From Nymphaea colorata (taxonomy: Eukaryota > Streptophyta > Magnoliopsida > Nymphaeales > Nymphaeaceae): 64,000 nucleotides of DNA. The translations under genes were made by a program, and so were the position numbers. Every line of letters begins with the position of its first letter. Position 1 is the first letter of the stretch. The stretch is taken from positions 248,001 through 312,000 of the forward strand of contig NC_045143.1 of the NCBI RefSeq assembly GCF_008831285.2, read 5' to 3'. This document shows, in pieces, positions 9,579 to 22,115 of this stretch. The notes beneath the pieces are model-generated. The model was not told the origin of the DNA and searched no databases. It worked only from the letters and a program-made list of their open reading frames with translations.

Positions 9579-11413
9579 CGATCCCCTCAGTGCTCTCCTT
9601 CTCTATGCCACTTTCTCAGCCCCCCTTCGGAGGCTAGGTTGAAGGGAAAAAACTATGGGATGAACCCCCAACTGTTGTCAAAATCTGACTAAGAAACTGG
9701 TAGGTGATGGCCTTAGAAATCTCACTTCTGTGATAGGCAACAGGTTCTAGCATCAGCAGGCCTGTAGCAGCCTGTCTCACCCAAGAGCCAGACTTTCTTT
9801 ACAAGATCCTCATGTTCAAGGTCAAGAGCATTTGTTTAACTTCTCTGCACCTAGTACTCAAAATAGGTAGCAAGAAAATACGACATTGTAAGGCCGGACC
9901 TTCCCTGGACATAACGACAATCAGCATGACCCCCCCAAACTATGCATTTAAGTAGCTCAGCCATGGTGATCAGCACTGACACTGGCCACGCCTCACACTC
10001 TCACATATTTGGCTGCTAAGGACACACAGATTCTGGAACAATATCAAAAAGTTAACCCCTATGAAATATTATTACCAAAAGTCTGAATATCTTTACAAAG
10101 AGGATAAAGCCTCATTTATAGACATATACACCTAACCTGCCCAGTAAGTTCCCCTTGGCCAACAATGACCTTCAACAAGTTCCACCTCTCATCTGCCCAC
10201 TAGACTGTCAACTGAAAGCTTCACTACTGCAGATCTCAGCTTCCTGAAGCTGCTGAATGCCTCTATGTGCTACTCATAGCCAATTCTCAAGTTCCATATC
10301 ACCTCAGTGCATCTCAAAACGACCATCACCAGAACATTGATGATAACAGGTCTTACTTATATCAGACATACCGATGTAGCGTTGTCAAAATCAAAATGGC
10401 TTTCAGATCTATCCAATCAACTACTGTTTAAGCAGCTACAGAACTATATGCATATGGCCATCTGATGCAGAGACACATTCAAATAAACAAGAGATGACGC
10501 TGTTAAGTAACTTCTAAAAACTATACCGCCCAAAAAGGACAGATTCAGATTGGCCGAGCACCTGAATCAAAGTTGTCATCTACATCAACACAAGAGCATT
10601 CACAAACAGGAAACTCCAATGAAAATTACACTGGCACGCCCTCTGATGAGAGAAAACTCCAAGCGAAACAAGATTTTACCAACACAAGCAAAACCTTCAA
10701 CTAAAAGAAGCATAAGAAAAAGCCCGACACAAATCAAGCACCGATGAGGGGTTCTCTGGCAGGCGGCAGCCCCTCCAAAGAAAAAGGAGTGCTGGAGAGA
10801 ACCCACTTTGCACTGGAGCATCTTACAAACCAAAAGCTCCTTCCCAATAATGAGAGATACATAGATAAATAGAGAGACAGAAATTATAGAGAAATAACCA
10901 CACCAACCAATAGCCATCTCTAAATTAAGAATTGTACAATTCATTCTTCTTCAGACAAAGAAATCACAAACCAGGAAATGCGAGCAGACTTGTGAATTTC
11001 TTTCAATGCATCAATATGATTAATCTTATCCAAGATTCTAGAGATGATCTCATCTCAACAAATCCATGATATGCGGATTCTCCATTTTGACTCCTGTTGT
11101 CCTGCACTATCTCCATCTCATATCAAGTCCATAGAAAATGCTGATTGTGGAATCAACAGACACATCCACATGAATAGGATGCAGGACAGCATGTCCACAA
11201 TTTGCTTGCGTTCCTCTCCTTACCTATCCAATTAAGTAACATCTAGCCTAGTTGTACATTAACCGAATATATTATATTGAAACCTGTCTTCAAGCCAACA
11301 AGAGATTGGTCCTAGTACTGTTGATGTTCAAGAGCATTAATTCTTTGGGTGCTCACCGCAGGAGTTTTATCCTTCAAAACCAAAATTGCAAGTTCTAGAG
11401 TTTGAGTTCTGAC
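9579..11413. other. Spacer without a recognisable gene
   Basis: Short frames only (longest about 114 codons, no family match). I saw no tRNA, element ends or tandem arrays. The 30-bp motif containing CATCCACCAGCTCAAGCAAC, which also occurs at the ends of the foldback element, is found just before this spacer at about 9224. Confidence 0.45.
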
Positions 11414-14400
11414 GCAATTTCACAGCCATCTAACCCATCCACCAGCTCAAGCAACAGACCTCTGGCGGTGCAGGCGACGGACGTTCGCAGACTGAAGATA
11501 CGATACAGGCCGGCAGGGCAAACAGTGGACGATGGAGTGAGACGACGAGCAGCGGCAGGAGGGAGACGACGAGCAACAGGCAGGCAGACCAGGGGAGGCA
11601 AGGCAGCAGCGGCAACAGGGAGACGAGCAGCAAGATGCGATGCGCGGGTGCTCTAATGGGAAAAAAATAAACCCGGAAAAATATATAATCAGGACTGCAT
11701 TATGTTGCGGTTTTGCCTTTCATGTTCCACTCCATTTTGTTTTGTTTATGGAATAATGTCGTGATGAAGATATATTATGGAGTATGTTTACCTTTTTCTT
11801 ATTTGAGGGCAGCTGGTTACGTCGGACTGGCTCAAAGCACAAGAAAGCTTTCGCTTTTTTCCCAATTGGCAGAACGATGTAGAATGAGAGAGAAAGGAAA
11901 ATAACAAAACATAAGCCCAACAACTTGAAAAAAATTACATCTACAAATCAGCTCTTAATGCTTGTATGAGGTTGAATGTACCAGTATTTTTCCATAGGTT
12001 ACTGAAAATTAACCAAACGTCATACAAAATGAAGGAAACCATGCGTTTCACTGAGACCGCCTCATTTCTATAGATAATATCATTTCTGGAACGATGCAGA
12101 ATGGAACCTAACAAAAGTTTACTCCGTCATTCCTGATCATTCTACCATCAAACATGGATCGAGATTTGAAAAATCAAAATTTTTCATTCGGAATGTTTTT
12201 CCTGAAATTTTTTCACTGGGTAAATTTACCCTGCCATCAAACGGGGCTTCAAGAAAAAAACAAAATGTTGTTTAATCTTTTAGCAATAATTTTCGCGTCC
12301 GAACACATTTTGAAATGATTTAATTTCTGTTCTTGACAAATACTTTGATTCATGCAACCATGTGTTCAATTCCTCGTTCTGAATGTTAAAAATGTTTTGG
12401 CCTCGCGAGCAGTGGCATCTCCTCTTCGTTCCAAGGCCATCCTTCTTGCCAAGCAGACCAAGTTCTTGCTGCCCGTTAAACTGGTATTCAATCCAATACC
12501 TTTTAATTAAAATTAAGTGAAAAATACAAAAAGTCAGTTGAAGTTTGATCAAATAACAAATCCCCGTTCAACTTTTGAATGTCAGCAAACAGATGATTAA
12601 CTTTTGAGAAGAATTTTCAAAGGACCGACCATTTACTAATAGAAAACAGTAAAATATGATAAAAATGCCTCTCCTTAAAAACTACTCTTCCTTTGGTTCT
12701 TTTTGTCTTTAAAAAGGTACTATTATTATCTTCTATTAGATATTACTTTTTATTTATATACTATACTTTTATAGATGGTTCTTTAAAAAATTTTCGCATT
12801 GTTTATATGCTTCCAATTTAACTATTTTATTAAAAGCCTTCGTCGTTCGGTCGTTGAGCTTTGGTTCAATCAAAACTATTAATCTCGTACTGTTCAAAAA
12901 GTAACGAACACATCCATCGAATTCATCTTACCACAAAAATGTAACCATACGTTAGAAAATAAATAACCAAAATTATATATATATATATATATATGACCCT
13001 TAAGTATTTCCTTTTAAACTGGTATTTACACTAGAGCCTTGGTTACGACATTTTCAAGATCGTCGTTGATGCTCTGTCTAGATTCCCGGCGTCATCGATT
13101 GGAGAAACCAGTGGACTCAGTTGGCGCCACCCATCACTATAGAAGCCGTTCGGAATTCCTTCTCCTTCCAGTTTACTCACCCGTCCTTCCCAGATCAAAG
13201 GTTAGGGGGCAAACGTCGAGGATGGTTAAATCTCTTCTCTCTCCGTCTCCTGGCCCTTTCGCTTAAAAAATTAAGGGGAGAATGTGAAAACAAGGAGAGA
13301 GTTCCATTCCAAGGGGCGAGGGTTATATTCCATGCTCTTCCGCCACCGCCACTGTTCCCCTCATTACCTTTATTGAGAACAAACAAAAGCAAAACGAGAA
13401 GGAATGGGTTTCCAGAAGATGCCCACAAACCATCCTCCACCTAAACAGGTGCCACCAATTTATATATATATATATATATATATTGGGTTGAATACCAGTT
13501 TAACGGGCAGCAAGAACTTGGTCTGCTTGGCAAGAAGGATGGCCTTGGAACGAAGAGGAGATGCCACTGCTCGCGAGGCCAAAACATTTTTAACATTCAG
13601 AACGAGGAATTGAACACATGGTTGCATGAATCAAAGTATTTGTCAAGAACAGAAATTAAATCATTTCAAAATGTGTTCGGACGTGAAAATTATTGCTAAA
13701 AGATTAAACAACATTTTGTTTTTTTCTTGAAGCCCCGTTTGATGGCAGGGTAAATTTACCCAGTGAAAAAATTTCAGGAAAAACATTCCGAATGAAAAAT
13801 TTTGATTTTTCAAATCTCGATCCATGTTTGATGGTAGAATGATCAGGAATGACGGAGTGAACTTTTGTTAGGTTCCATTCCGCATCGTTCCAGAAATGAT
13901 ATTATCTATAGAAATGAGGCGGTCTCAGTGAAACGCATGGTTTCCTTTTTGGTATGACGTTTGGTTAATTTTCAGTAACCTATGGAAAAATACTGGTACA
14001 TTCAACCTCATACAAGCATTAAGAGCTGATTTGTAGATGTAATTTTTTTTCAAGTTGTTGGGCTTATGTTTTGTTATTTTCCTTTCTCTCTCTCATTCTG
14101 CATCGTTCTGCCAATCTGGGAAAAAAGCGAAAGCTTTCTTGTGCTTTAAGCCAGTCCGACGTAACCAGCTGCCCTCAAATAAGAAAAAGGTAAACATACT
14201 CCATAATATATCTTCATCACGACATTATTCCATAAACAAAACAAAATGGAGTGGAACATGAAAGGCAAAACCGCAACATAATGCAGTCCTGATTATATAT
14301 TTTTCCGGGTTTATTTTTTTCCCATTAGAGCACCCGCGCATCGCATCTTGCTGCTCGTCTCCCTGTTGCCGCTGCTGCCTTGCCTCCCCTGGTCTGCCTG

Positions 14401-14567
14401 CCTGTTGCTCGTCGTCTCCCTCCTGCCGCTGCTCGTTGTCTTACTCCATTGTCCACTGTTTGCCCTGTCGGCGTGTATCGTATCTTCAGTCTGCCAACGT
14501 CCATCGCCTGCTCCGCCAGAGGTCTGTTGCTTGAGCTGGTGGATGGGTTAGATGGCTGTGAAATTGC
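11414..14567. mobile_element. 3.15-kb foldback-type element with long inverted arms
   Basis: The left arm 11414-12498 and right arm 13481-14567 are near-identical inverted copies about 1.09 kb long, separated by a 982-bp unique spacer. The arm ends read GCAATTTCACAGCCATCTAA. The outer 250 bp are GC-rich with CAGCAGCGG-like repeats, and the inner parts are AT-rich. No transposase-like frame was seen in the spacer, and no matching flanking duplication was found. Small arm differences suggest a fairly young inverted duplication. The outer motif CCATCCACCAGCTCAAGCAA also occurs singly at about 9224, so related ends exist nearby. Transcription across it would give a very long RNA hairpin. Confidence 0.8.
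12499..13480. other. Spacer of the foldback element
   Basis: Unique loop sequence bounded by AT dinucleotide tracts (12973-12994 and about 13461-13482). Plus-strand frames at 13039-13266 and 13121-13444 are short and match nothing I know. Confidence 0.5.
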
Positions 14568-15992
14568 TTTTTCCTTTATCATTAATTTCAATTGATTTTG
14601 TTGGGATTCTTTCCTTGAATCTCTCTAACACGGTTGCCTTCCAACCTTATCGTTAACAGAATGAGGCGACAGTAGCGGAAGAGCAAGCATGACAACACAT
14701 AAGGAACTTGGTAAGGGATGCATGGAGGAAGCTGAAGAAGGAGTTGCTCTCTGCTCAGCAGCAGCAACAACAGGCCGCCTTCTCTTGTTCCTTCTTCAAC
14801 GTGGCTGTCAACATTGCGAGGGTCTCTCTCTGACTGCTAGAGGGTGTAAAAAATATTTGAACGCTAACTTCTCACGGCGGCTGGGCTGGAAAAGATGTTT
14901 TTCAAGTAAAGGGGATTGATCAAAGTCGAAGAATGTTGCCTCGAATTTCAACCCTACCTTTTGATGTTATTTCCATTGAAGCTTGTTTAGCAAGTTCGAG
15001 TTTGTATTGGAATGCACTGGCACCTGACTATATAATGAACTAGTCCACTCTCACATCGATCCTTTTCGATATGGCCCCATGGTTTGATGAATTGGTTCTT
15101 AGTAGTTTTGCTTTTAGCTCCAAAAAGGTTGGACATCAGAATGAATGTCTACTTTAACAACCTCTTTTATTATTTTTTTGAGATTTGTCACTATGTTAAA
15201 TACCATATCAAACTTTTTAAAGTGGGATGTTAAAGTCCACATTCCTTAAAGCACACTTCTACTTTTGTGGAGAAATAGATTTGAGTGTTGAACCATGTTT
15301 TGATACCAATGAAATTAACCTTTTTAAAGCTAGAAACTGATATATATCTGTCCCGATCAATGCTGAAAACTATCTTTGTTTTCCTGGTCTTTGATTAAAC
15401 ACAAAACCAGCAAACACGGACAATAACTACCTTTTTAAAGAAGAAATGAAATATGTTCAGCCCTCATATTCTAGCTTCACAAAAGATGATAGAACATATG
15501 ACAAATGATGGCTTTATAATGTTAACGTCTTATATATATATATATATATTCGTCGCTAGATCTCGTTAAATGGCCGTCAAGTGGAAGAAAGAGTTTATAT
15601 CGTATATCCTGTAGGGATGCATTTCAAGGCCTACACTCATCGAATTTACCTTGCCACAAACACATAATATAGGGACGGAGCAGAGAAGAGATCGAAATGC
15701 ATAACAAACTTGGGTGACAAGTTGTCACTGCAAGAACATAAAAGGAGGGAGAGAAGGAGAGCTTTCTCATCAAATCCTGCCCTCGGGTGAGCAAGTAGAC
15801 CAAAGAAGAACCCATCTGTCCCAAAAAAGGTAGTTATGTACTCTGATCGGGAAACTTTTTTGTTCAAGGGATTTCTCAAGTTGTTTTCCTAGTTATTGGA
15901 GGAATGACCATTGCCAAGGGCCAGAGCTAGGCTGTCACACTAGTTCAATATAATATCTGTCAACTCTTGACCAATGCCTCAGTTGGTCATAT
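14568..15992. repeat. Segmental duplication, copy 1 (left part)
   Basis: Matches about 21170-22740 in the same orientation. The unit opens with a former intron (TCTCTAACACGGTTGCCTTC and similar), runs through a terpene synthase exon fragment, and continues as non-coding DNA to the CCTCAGTTGGTCATATATAT motif. It abuts the right end of the foldback element. The match resumes at 18098-18612 after about 2 kb of DNA absent from copy 2. Confidence 0.85.
14660..14822 (+). pseudogene. Terpene synthase last-exon fragment, copy 1
   Basis: After an intact-looking acceptor (CGTTAACAG), the frame reads EATVAEEQA, stop, QHIRNLVRDAWRKLKKELLS, a glutamine run, then FSCSFFNVAVNIAR. This resembles the final exon of plant terpene synthases, where a helix with HI..L..D.W..LN.E precedes FS..F..VA.N.AR. 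The family then continues to a QYGDG region, which is missing: similarity breaks right after NIAR. The in-frame TGA stands where copy 2 has CGA (Arg), consistent with CpG decay. The fragment lacks the DDxxD metal-binding exon and cannot make an enzyme. Confidence 0.55.
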
Positions 15993-16087
15993 ATATATGA
16001 CCAGCTGGCATGAAAACAATTGCAATAGCTTTGCAATATTTGGTTAGCCACATACTCACTTTAGATTCGTAAGTTTTGTCAAACCGT

Positions 16088-18097
16088 CGATATTCAAACT
16101 ACAAAATGGTCATTGTCTGTCATGAGTGGAATGAAAAATTCATGGAATTAATGCAAACCAAACGTCTTTTAGACAAGAGACATGATTCTCGTTGGAATTT
16201 ATCCGTGTGAGATATTGCCCGATCTCGAATAGTCTCTAATCCCATACCACAAATTTGTTTTCCCGTCATTTGAAGGAAATGTATGTGTGCCAAATTGACA
16301 CATGAACTTTTCGATGATAAAACTGTGTCGTGTGCCAAATTGACACATGAACTTTCCGATTATAAAACTGTGTCATTAGGAAAAAAAACGAGTCTATTTT
16401 GATCATAAAACAAGTTTATTTTGATTATAACAAAAGTTAATATTAGTGGATTTATTTCAAAATATCTAAAATTATGTAACTATTTAGTGGATTTATTTTA
16501 AAACATCTAAACAATATAACTTTTTTTGCAGGGTAGAGCAATAAATTTATCTATATATAACTATTTAGTGGATCTATAGATTTGACTATATATAAACCAG
16601 TTGTGTAGATTTTGAATTGATAGTGCATATCTAGTGACACAAATGTGTTTGCCTTGATAAGATACTCCGTTAGTTCCTCTTCCTCTATGGCGATGACGAC
16701 ACCTGCTCCTTTTAGGGTTTATGGTCCATGGTAGTGTCTCAATGCATCTCTAATACTCTCTGGCACCCCTAGGCACCAATGTGTCGTGTGTTTGTGTGAT
16801 TAATGTGTAGATTTTGTATCTATTGGCAGTCGGCAGCTTTACCGTATAAGCAATGGTAGAGAGAGGGAGAGAGGAGAAGGGGAGAGAGAGACAAGAACCA
16901 GTCCATTTGAATTTTGGCCTGATCATGACACATCTAATTTCAAGATGAACACTACTTCTCAATATTATTAAGATAACATCCTTCAAAAATCAAACTAAAG
17001 ATGTGGCTATAGCACGCCATCCAACCCAACCGGTTGCAATCAACTTGGTGTGTGTGTGTTTTTAGTGTGTGTGTTAGAGAGAGAGAGAGAAAGGGAAAAA
17101 AAAAGAAGAGAAAGATAGATAGATAGATAAATGGGTACAGACTAAACCACTACCTTCTTCATTTGAACCACTAAATGTAAAACCCTCAGCCTAAATCTCA
17201 ATGCTATCGGGAGGATAGATAGCACTCATGGAAAATGAACTGTGACATGCTTCTTAACACACCTCTAACCTAATCAGCTACACGTCATTCCATCTAATTA
17301 TGAAGGAGAGTTAACTATTACTAACTCTCTGTACAAGTGGGTGTGGTGGCAGGTTCACTAACTACAGACACACACACACGATAGAGAGAGATAATGAAAA
17401 TGCACATACTAGCTAGATATGCGTTCTCTTCCGGCGATCTGACTGCTGTCTACTTGATTTTTGGGGTTCTTTCGATGCATCTTCTTGCTAGCACTTCATG
17501 CCCTGCTGGTTTTCATATAAAATAAAAATTTTGAAAAAATTAATTAAATGGAATTGGGTCCCATCGAGCCGACCCAAGTCAGGCTGGTTCGATAATCATT
17601 GGGCGGTCGAGGTTGGTTTCTGATATCAAGTGCCCGTCGGCTACCCAAAGTCCGAAGCTCAGTAACTAGCGTCGTTTATTGCTATGTTGTTTTTTATTTT
17701 ATATTGCCAAAAAATATTGTCGCAAAAAGGACATTTCGTCGCTAAAAAACATAGCTCTATGGTTAATATTTTTTTTTTAAACGATTTTTAGCTAACCATG
17801 CAGCCACAAAACGTTTTTAACAGATTTCAATATATATATATTCCATGTTGTGATGGGGATTCCACGCGAGGCCGTAATGATGCAGTGGTTTTGACAGCAC
17901 TTCACTTTTTCAATTCTCTTTGTCCTTTTATTCTCGGTGTATAGTTATACAGACTAGCTGGTGCTTTTACGGGCCAGCCGGACACTCCACCAGCCATTAT
18001 GTACCGTATTGTACACCTCTATCATCATCCCCACTCGCCTTTGGTTTTGAGCTAAGCTTGGACCGAGCCAACTCAACTCAGAGCACCTAAACTTTGA
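16088..18097. other. About 2 kb present only in copy 1 of the duplication
   Basis: Relative to 22740-22780, copy 1 has this extra DNA between AAGTTTTGTCAAACC and CCAGTTGCTTCTCTACCC. It includes a 45-bp tandem repeat, GT and GA microsatellites near 17041-17096, and a GAGCC/GACCC-rich remnant near 17555-17660. Clear element ends and a flanking duplication were not found, so it could be an insertion here or a deletion in copy 2. Confidence 0.55.
16286..16375. repeat. 45-bp tandem duplication
   Basis: Two adjacent units start TGTGCCAAATTGACACATGA and end ATAAAACTGTGTC, with three differences. Confidence 0.85.
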
Positions 18098-18612
18098 CGA
18101 GGCCAGTTGCTTCTCTACCCACTTTGTAGTCCACGTTCAATCTCTATAAATCTCAGACCAAGGGCAGACCCATTGGGCTCGATGCCCATTTGGGATGAAT
18201 TGAATATTTTGTTTGTTAAGAGAAAATTAGGAACAAGGAACAACTTTATGTTTGTCCGATGCGCCTATACAACCTATTACGCTGAGATTATAAAAAATAA
18301 TTGGTTGCAGTTTTCTTAGCTTAAAAATTAATGTTTTCTTACATTATAAAATGAATTGCCCAACTGTCCTATGTCTATCATTGCAGTTGTCAAGGGTGCT
18401 ACGTATTTTTGTTTTTATAGTGTCCCTTACACCAAATAATTGACATAAAAAGAAACTTTTATGTACATTATAACTGACCAAATAACTTTTTTTTTAATTT
18501 TATATCATTGAAGGTACATTTGAATACTAAATGCAAGTATCGTCATCAATACACATCTTGTCATGTAAAGCAAAGTAAAACACAATCATTTAACATCGAA
18601 AGCAGTTAACTG
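18098..18612. repeat. Segmental duplication, copy 1 (right part)
   Basis: Matches about 22776-23343 in the same orientation. Shared phrases include GGGCAGACCCATTGGGCTCG and AAAACACAATCATTTAAC. Non-coding. Confidence 0.8.
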
Positions 18613-18924
18613 TTCGGTGAATTTCTCTCTTATAAGTATGTACAGGTAATACTTAAAGTACAGATAAGATTTCAAGATGCTTAATATAGTATAAGGATGG
18701 CTGGTCGGATGTAGAAGGCCGGTTTGATTCATGTGCACGCCACTTTCCTCAACTCAACATTTAAAGTTAAGAATGAGCCCTACCATCCATTAAAATGAGG
18801 AGTAGCTAGCTAAGCTAGGACTCATTTGGCTCTCCCGTCGTGTTGCAAATTATCACAAACAAGACGGCTTTTACCTCTGTGATCCATCGTCCACGAAGCC
18901 TCCAGACCGCTTTCAGTTCTGCGT

Positions 18925-19526
18925 CTTCTTCCTTGTCAGTATATGTCAGTGTGAGTGCTTGGCAGTCCAGCGTGTATGCTAGAAATGGATAGACGTTGAT
19001 GATTTTAGATTATAATAAGATCAAGAGTTCATTTCAACTGATGAATTGGATAAGCCACTTCCTACAAAAATATAAATTGCTCGATTCATGTGCACATCTA
19101 AATCAAATCTTGCTTGTATATGTATACTTTTCCAAACAACCTCCTTGACTTTTGTGTCCTCTCTTGGTTAATAAAAAGAGAAACAAACACGATTGAAACT
19201 AATGATCTACTTTTTGTTACAAGATCTTTTGTAGATCATTAGTTTCAATCGTGTTTGTTTCTCCTTTTATTAACCAAGAGAGGACACAAAAGTCAAGGAG
19301 GTTGTTTGGAAAAGTATACATATACAAGCAAGATTTGATTTAGATGTGCACATGAATCGAGCAATTTATATTTTTTGTAGGAAGTGGCTTATCCAATTCA
19401 TCAGTTGAAAGGAACTCTTGATCTTATTATAATCTAAAATCATCAACGTCTATCCATTTCTAGCATACACGCTGGACTGCCAAGCACTCACACTGCCGTT
19501 CCATACATATACTGACAAGGAAGAAG
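18925..19526. repeat. Large hairpin: 290-bp inverted repeat with 20-nt loop
   Basis: The left arm 18925-19210 and right arm 19231-19526 are reverse complements with very few differences. The right arm carries about 11 extra bases near its outer end. The loop is only 20 nt (19211-19230). No coding capacity is seen. The structure is that of a foldback MITE or of an inverted-duplicate small-RNA locus. I could not find a flanking target duplication. Confidence 0.9.
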
Positions 19527-20299
19527 GGTGCTCCACGTGGTGGAAATTTAACGGAGAAATAACAGGGTGCTCCACGACCGTCCGTCCACCTTAACAAACA
19601 TGCCCTCACTTCTGGTGTGAAAATTTAGGCGATATGCCGTCAAAATTTAGGCGATGAGTGAAAGCTGCGACAGGCCATCTGCACTGCTTCCAACCTCTCT
19701 CTCTCTCTCTCTCTTTTTCTGGCACTATACAGTGGAAAAAAGAATGAGCGTCGGAAACTATACCGTGGAAATTAATTCTACAAAATGACACTTTTTAAAA
19801 AGTAAATTATTCTTTTGTTTTATATAAATAAGTTTTTTCTTCTTTAATTTGTCACTTTATTTATAAAAAAATTAAATTGTGCTCTTTAAGTAGTGTTTAA
19901 TAAAAAACAACACTTTATTCTTAAAACAAGTGTTTTAGTAATACTATGATCTTACTTGAAGAAATATAACTCGACTAGGTCCCTCATTTGGTTGTTGGAC
20001 TTATAAATTATATTCATATTGCACATATATATATTTTTTAAAACATGTGTTTTAAAAGCGCAAGTTTTTCTTATTAAATACCCCCTTAAGTACTCGCGTG
20101 CATGTGTATGCAATGTTTAAAATACATTTTTTTTTACAATGTGAAGCATAAATAGATTTGTGGCAATTGTTGTTTATGAAACATTATGCTTTGAATAATA
20201 TTTTAAGAAATACAATGGTAAAATTATAACTCTCCAAGTTTTAATGGATTGTGATTTATTGATGTCTTAAATGGTGGGTTGTACACTTGGTTCAATGTC
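19527..20299. other. Spacer without a gene
   Basis: AT-rich; contains a CT run at 19697-19713. Nothing else recognised. Confidence 0.5.
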
Positions 20300-21274
20300 T
20301 TTTCATTAAACATGCATGGTTTTTCACCATGGAAGACCACTATAAGTCTTGGTTACAAAATGCATAGAAAGAATGTAAATAGTTGAAATTTCTATAACCT
20401 TCGATAAACATGAGAAACTAAATCGGATTTTTGTGAAAAGATTTTTTTTTCCTTTATCATTAATTTTGATTGATCATACTGGGATTCTTTCATTGAATTT
20501 TTCTAAAACGGTTATCTTTCAATCTTATCATTAACATCATCCCTCAAAGTAGACGATAGATCTAAAACTCAAAGTTTGTTGCTTTGTAAAAGGTGATCAT
20601 GCCATCTCTTTGGCAGTGATTCGGTGAACCTAAATTTGCTTCATAAAATTTTTTGTGAAGCTAGATCCTGTTTTGGCAGCGATTCAGAAAACTCAAGTTT
20701 GATTCTTCAAGATTTTCTTCACAGAATAAAGTCTTCACTTTGATGGAGGAGGCAGCCATGTATTTGGTTATTTGCAGGCCACCTATGGGCTTAATTCTTC
20801 TTCGTCAAGCATTCTGCTCTGATATCAAGTTAAAAAATAAAGAAAAAACAAAACAAATAAAAACTAGCAATAAAAAGATTATTTTAATTAAATGTGCATG
20901 GTTTTTCACCATGGAAGGCTACTATGAGCCTTAGTTACACAACACATAGAACGGGCTTAAATAGTTGAAGTTTCTATAATTTTGGCAATGATAAACATGG
21001 AAAACTAAATCTGATTTTGTGAAAAGATTTTCTTTTCCTTTGTCATTAATTTTGATTGATCTTGCTGAGATTCTTTCCTTGAATTTCTCTAGAACGATTG
21101 CCTTTCAACCTTATCGTTAACACTATAATCTTGACAACGATAAACATAGGAAACTAAATCTGATTTTTTTGAAAAGATTTTCTTTTTCTTTTATCATTAT
21201 TTTTAATTGATCTTATTGAGATTCTTTCCTTGAATCTCTCTAACACGGTTGTCTTTCAACCTTATCGTTAACAG
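20300..21274. repeat. Tandem partial copies of the terpene synthase intron
   Basis: A segment running from ACTAAATCTGATTTT through TTGAATCTCTCTAACACGGTT to CCTTATCGTTAAC occurs three times (about 20395-20535, 20995-21121 and 21145-21274). Only the third leads into the terpene synthase exon. The first two are also preceded by a shared GCATGGTTTTTCACCATGG motif. The sequence matches the DNA immediately upstream of the exon fragment in copy 1. Confidence 0.75.
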
Positions 21275-21436
21275 AATGAGACAACGGTAGCGAAGGAGCA
21301 AGCACGACAACACATAAGGAACTTGCTAAGGGATGCATGGAGGAGGCTAAACAGGGAGCTGCTCTCGGCTCAGCAGCAGTAGCAACAGGCTGCCTTCTCT
21401 CGTTCCTTCTTGAATGTGGCTCTCAACATTGCGAGG
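21275..21436 (+). pseudogene. Terpene synthase last-exon fragment, copy 2
   Basis: After the acceptor CGTTAACAG the frame reads ETTVAKEQARQHIRNLLRDA, then WRRLNRELLS, a glutamine run with one TAG, then FSRSFLNVALNIAR. It keeps the Arg codon that is a stop in copy 1 but has TAG where copy 1 has CAG (Gln), so the two copies decayed independently. As in copy 1, similarity ends after NIAR, which implies the truncation was present before duplication. The match to terpene synthases is from remembered family pattern and is moderately sure. Confidence 0.6.
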
Positions 21437-22115
21437 GTCTCTTTCTGGCAGCTAGAGGGTGTAAAAGAATATTTGAACGCTAACTTCTCACGACGGCTGA
21501 GCTGGAAAAGATGTTTTTCAAGTAAAGGGGATTGATTAAACCCGTAGAACGTTGCCTTTAGGAATTGTGTGTTACATTGTTTTGTCGAATTTCAGTCCTG
21601 CCTTTTGATGTTATTTCCATTGAAGCTTGTTTAGCAAGTTCAAGTATGTATTGTAATGCACTGGCACCTGATTATATAATGACCTAGTCCACTCTCATAT
21701 TGATCCTTTTTTATATGGCCCCATGGTTTGATGAATTGGTTCTTAGTAGTTTTGCTTTCAGCTCGGAAAAGGTTGGACATCAAAATGATTGACTACTTTA
21801 ACAACCTCTTTTATGAGTTTCTTGAGATTTCTCGCTATGTTAGATACCATATCAAACTTTTAAAAGTGGGATGTTAAAATCCACATTCCTTAAAGCACAC
21901 CTTCTACTTTTGTGGAGCTATAGATTTGAGTGTTGAACCATGTTTTGATACCATTGAAACTAACCTTTTTAAAGCTAGAAACTGATATATATCTATCCCG
22001 AGCAATGCTGAAAACTATCTTTGCTTTCCTAGTCTTTGATTAAACACAAAACCAGCAAACACAGACGCTAACTACCTTTTTAAAGGAGAAATATGTTCAG
22101 TCCTCATATTATAGC

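Noticed and set aside
11402..11656. Arg/Ala-rich frames at the foldback arm tips (also 14325-14591)
   Set aside because: They come from CAGCAGCGG-type repeats, are open in several frames at once and are mirrored in the other arm; not a gene.
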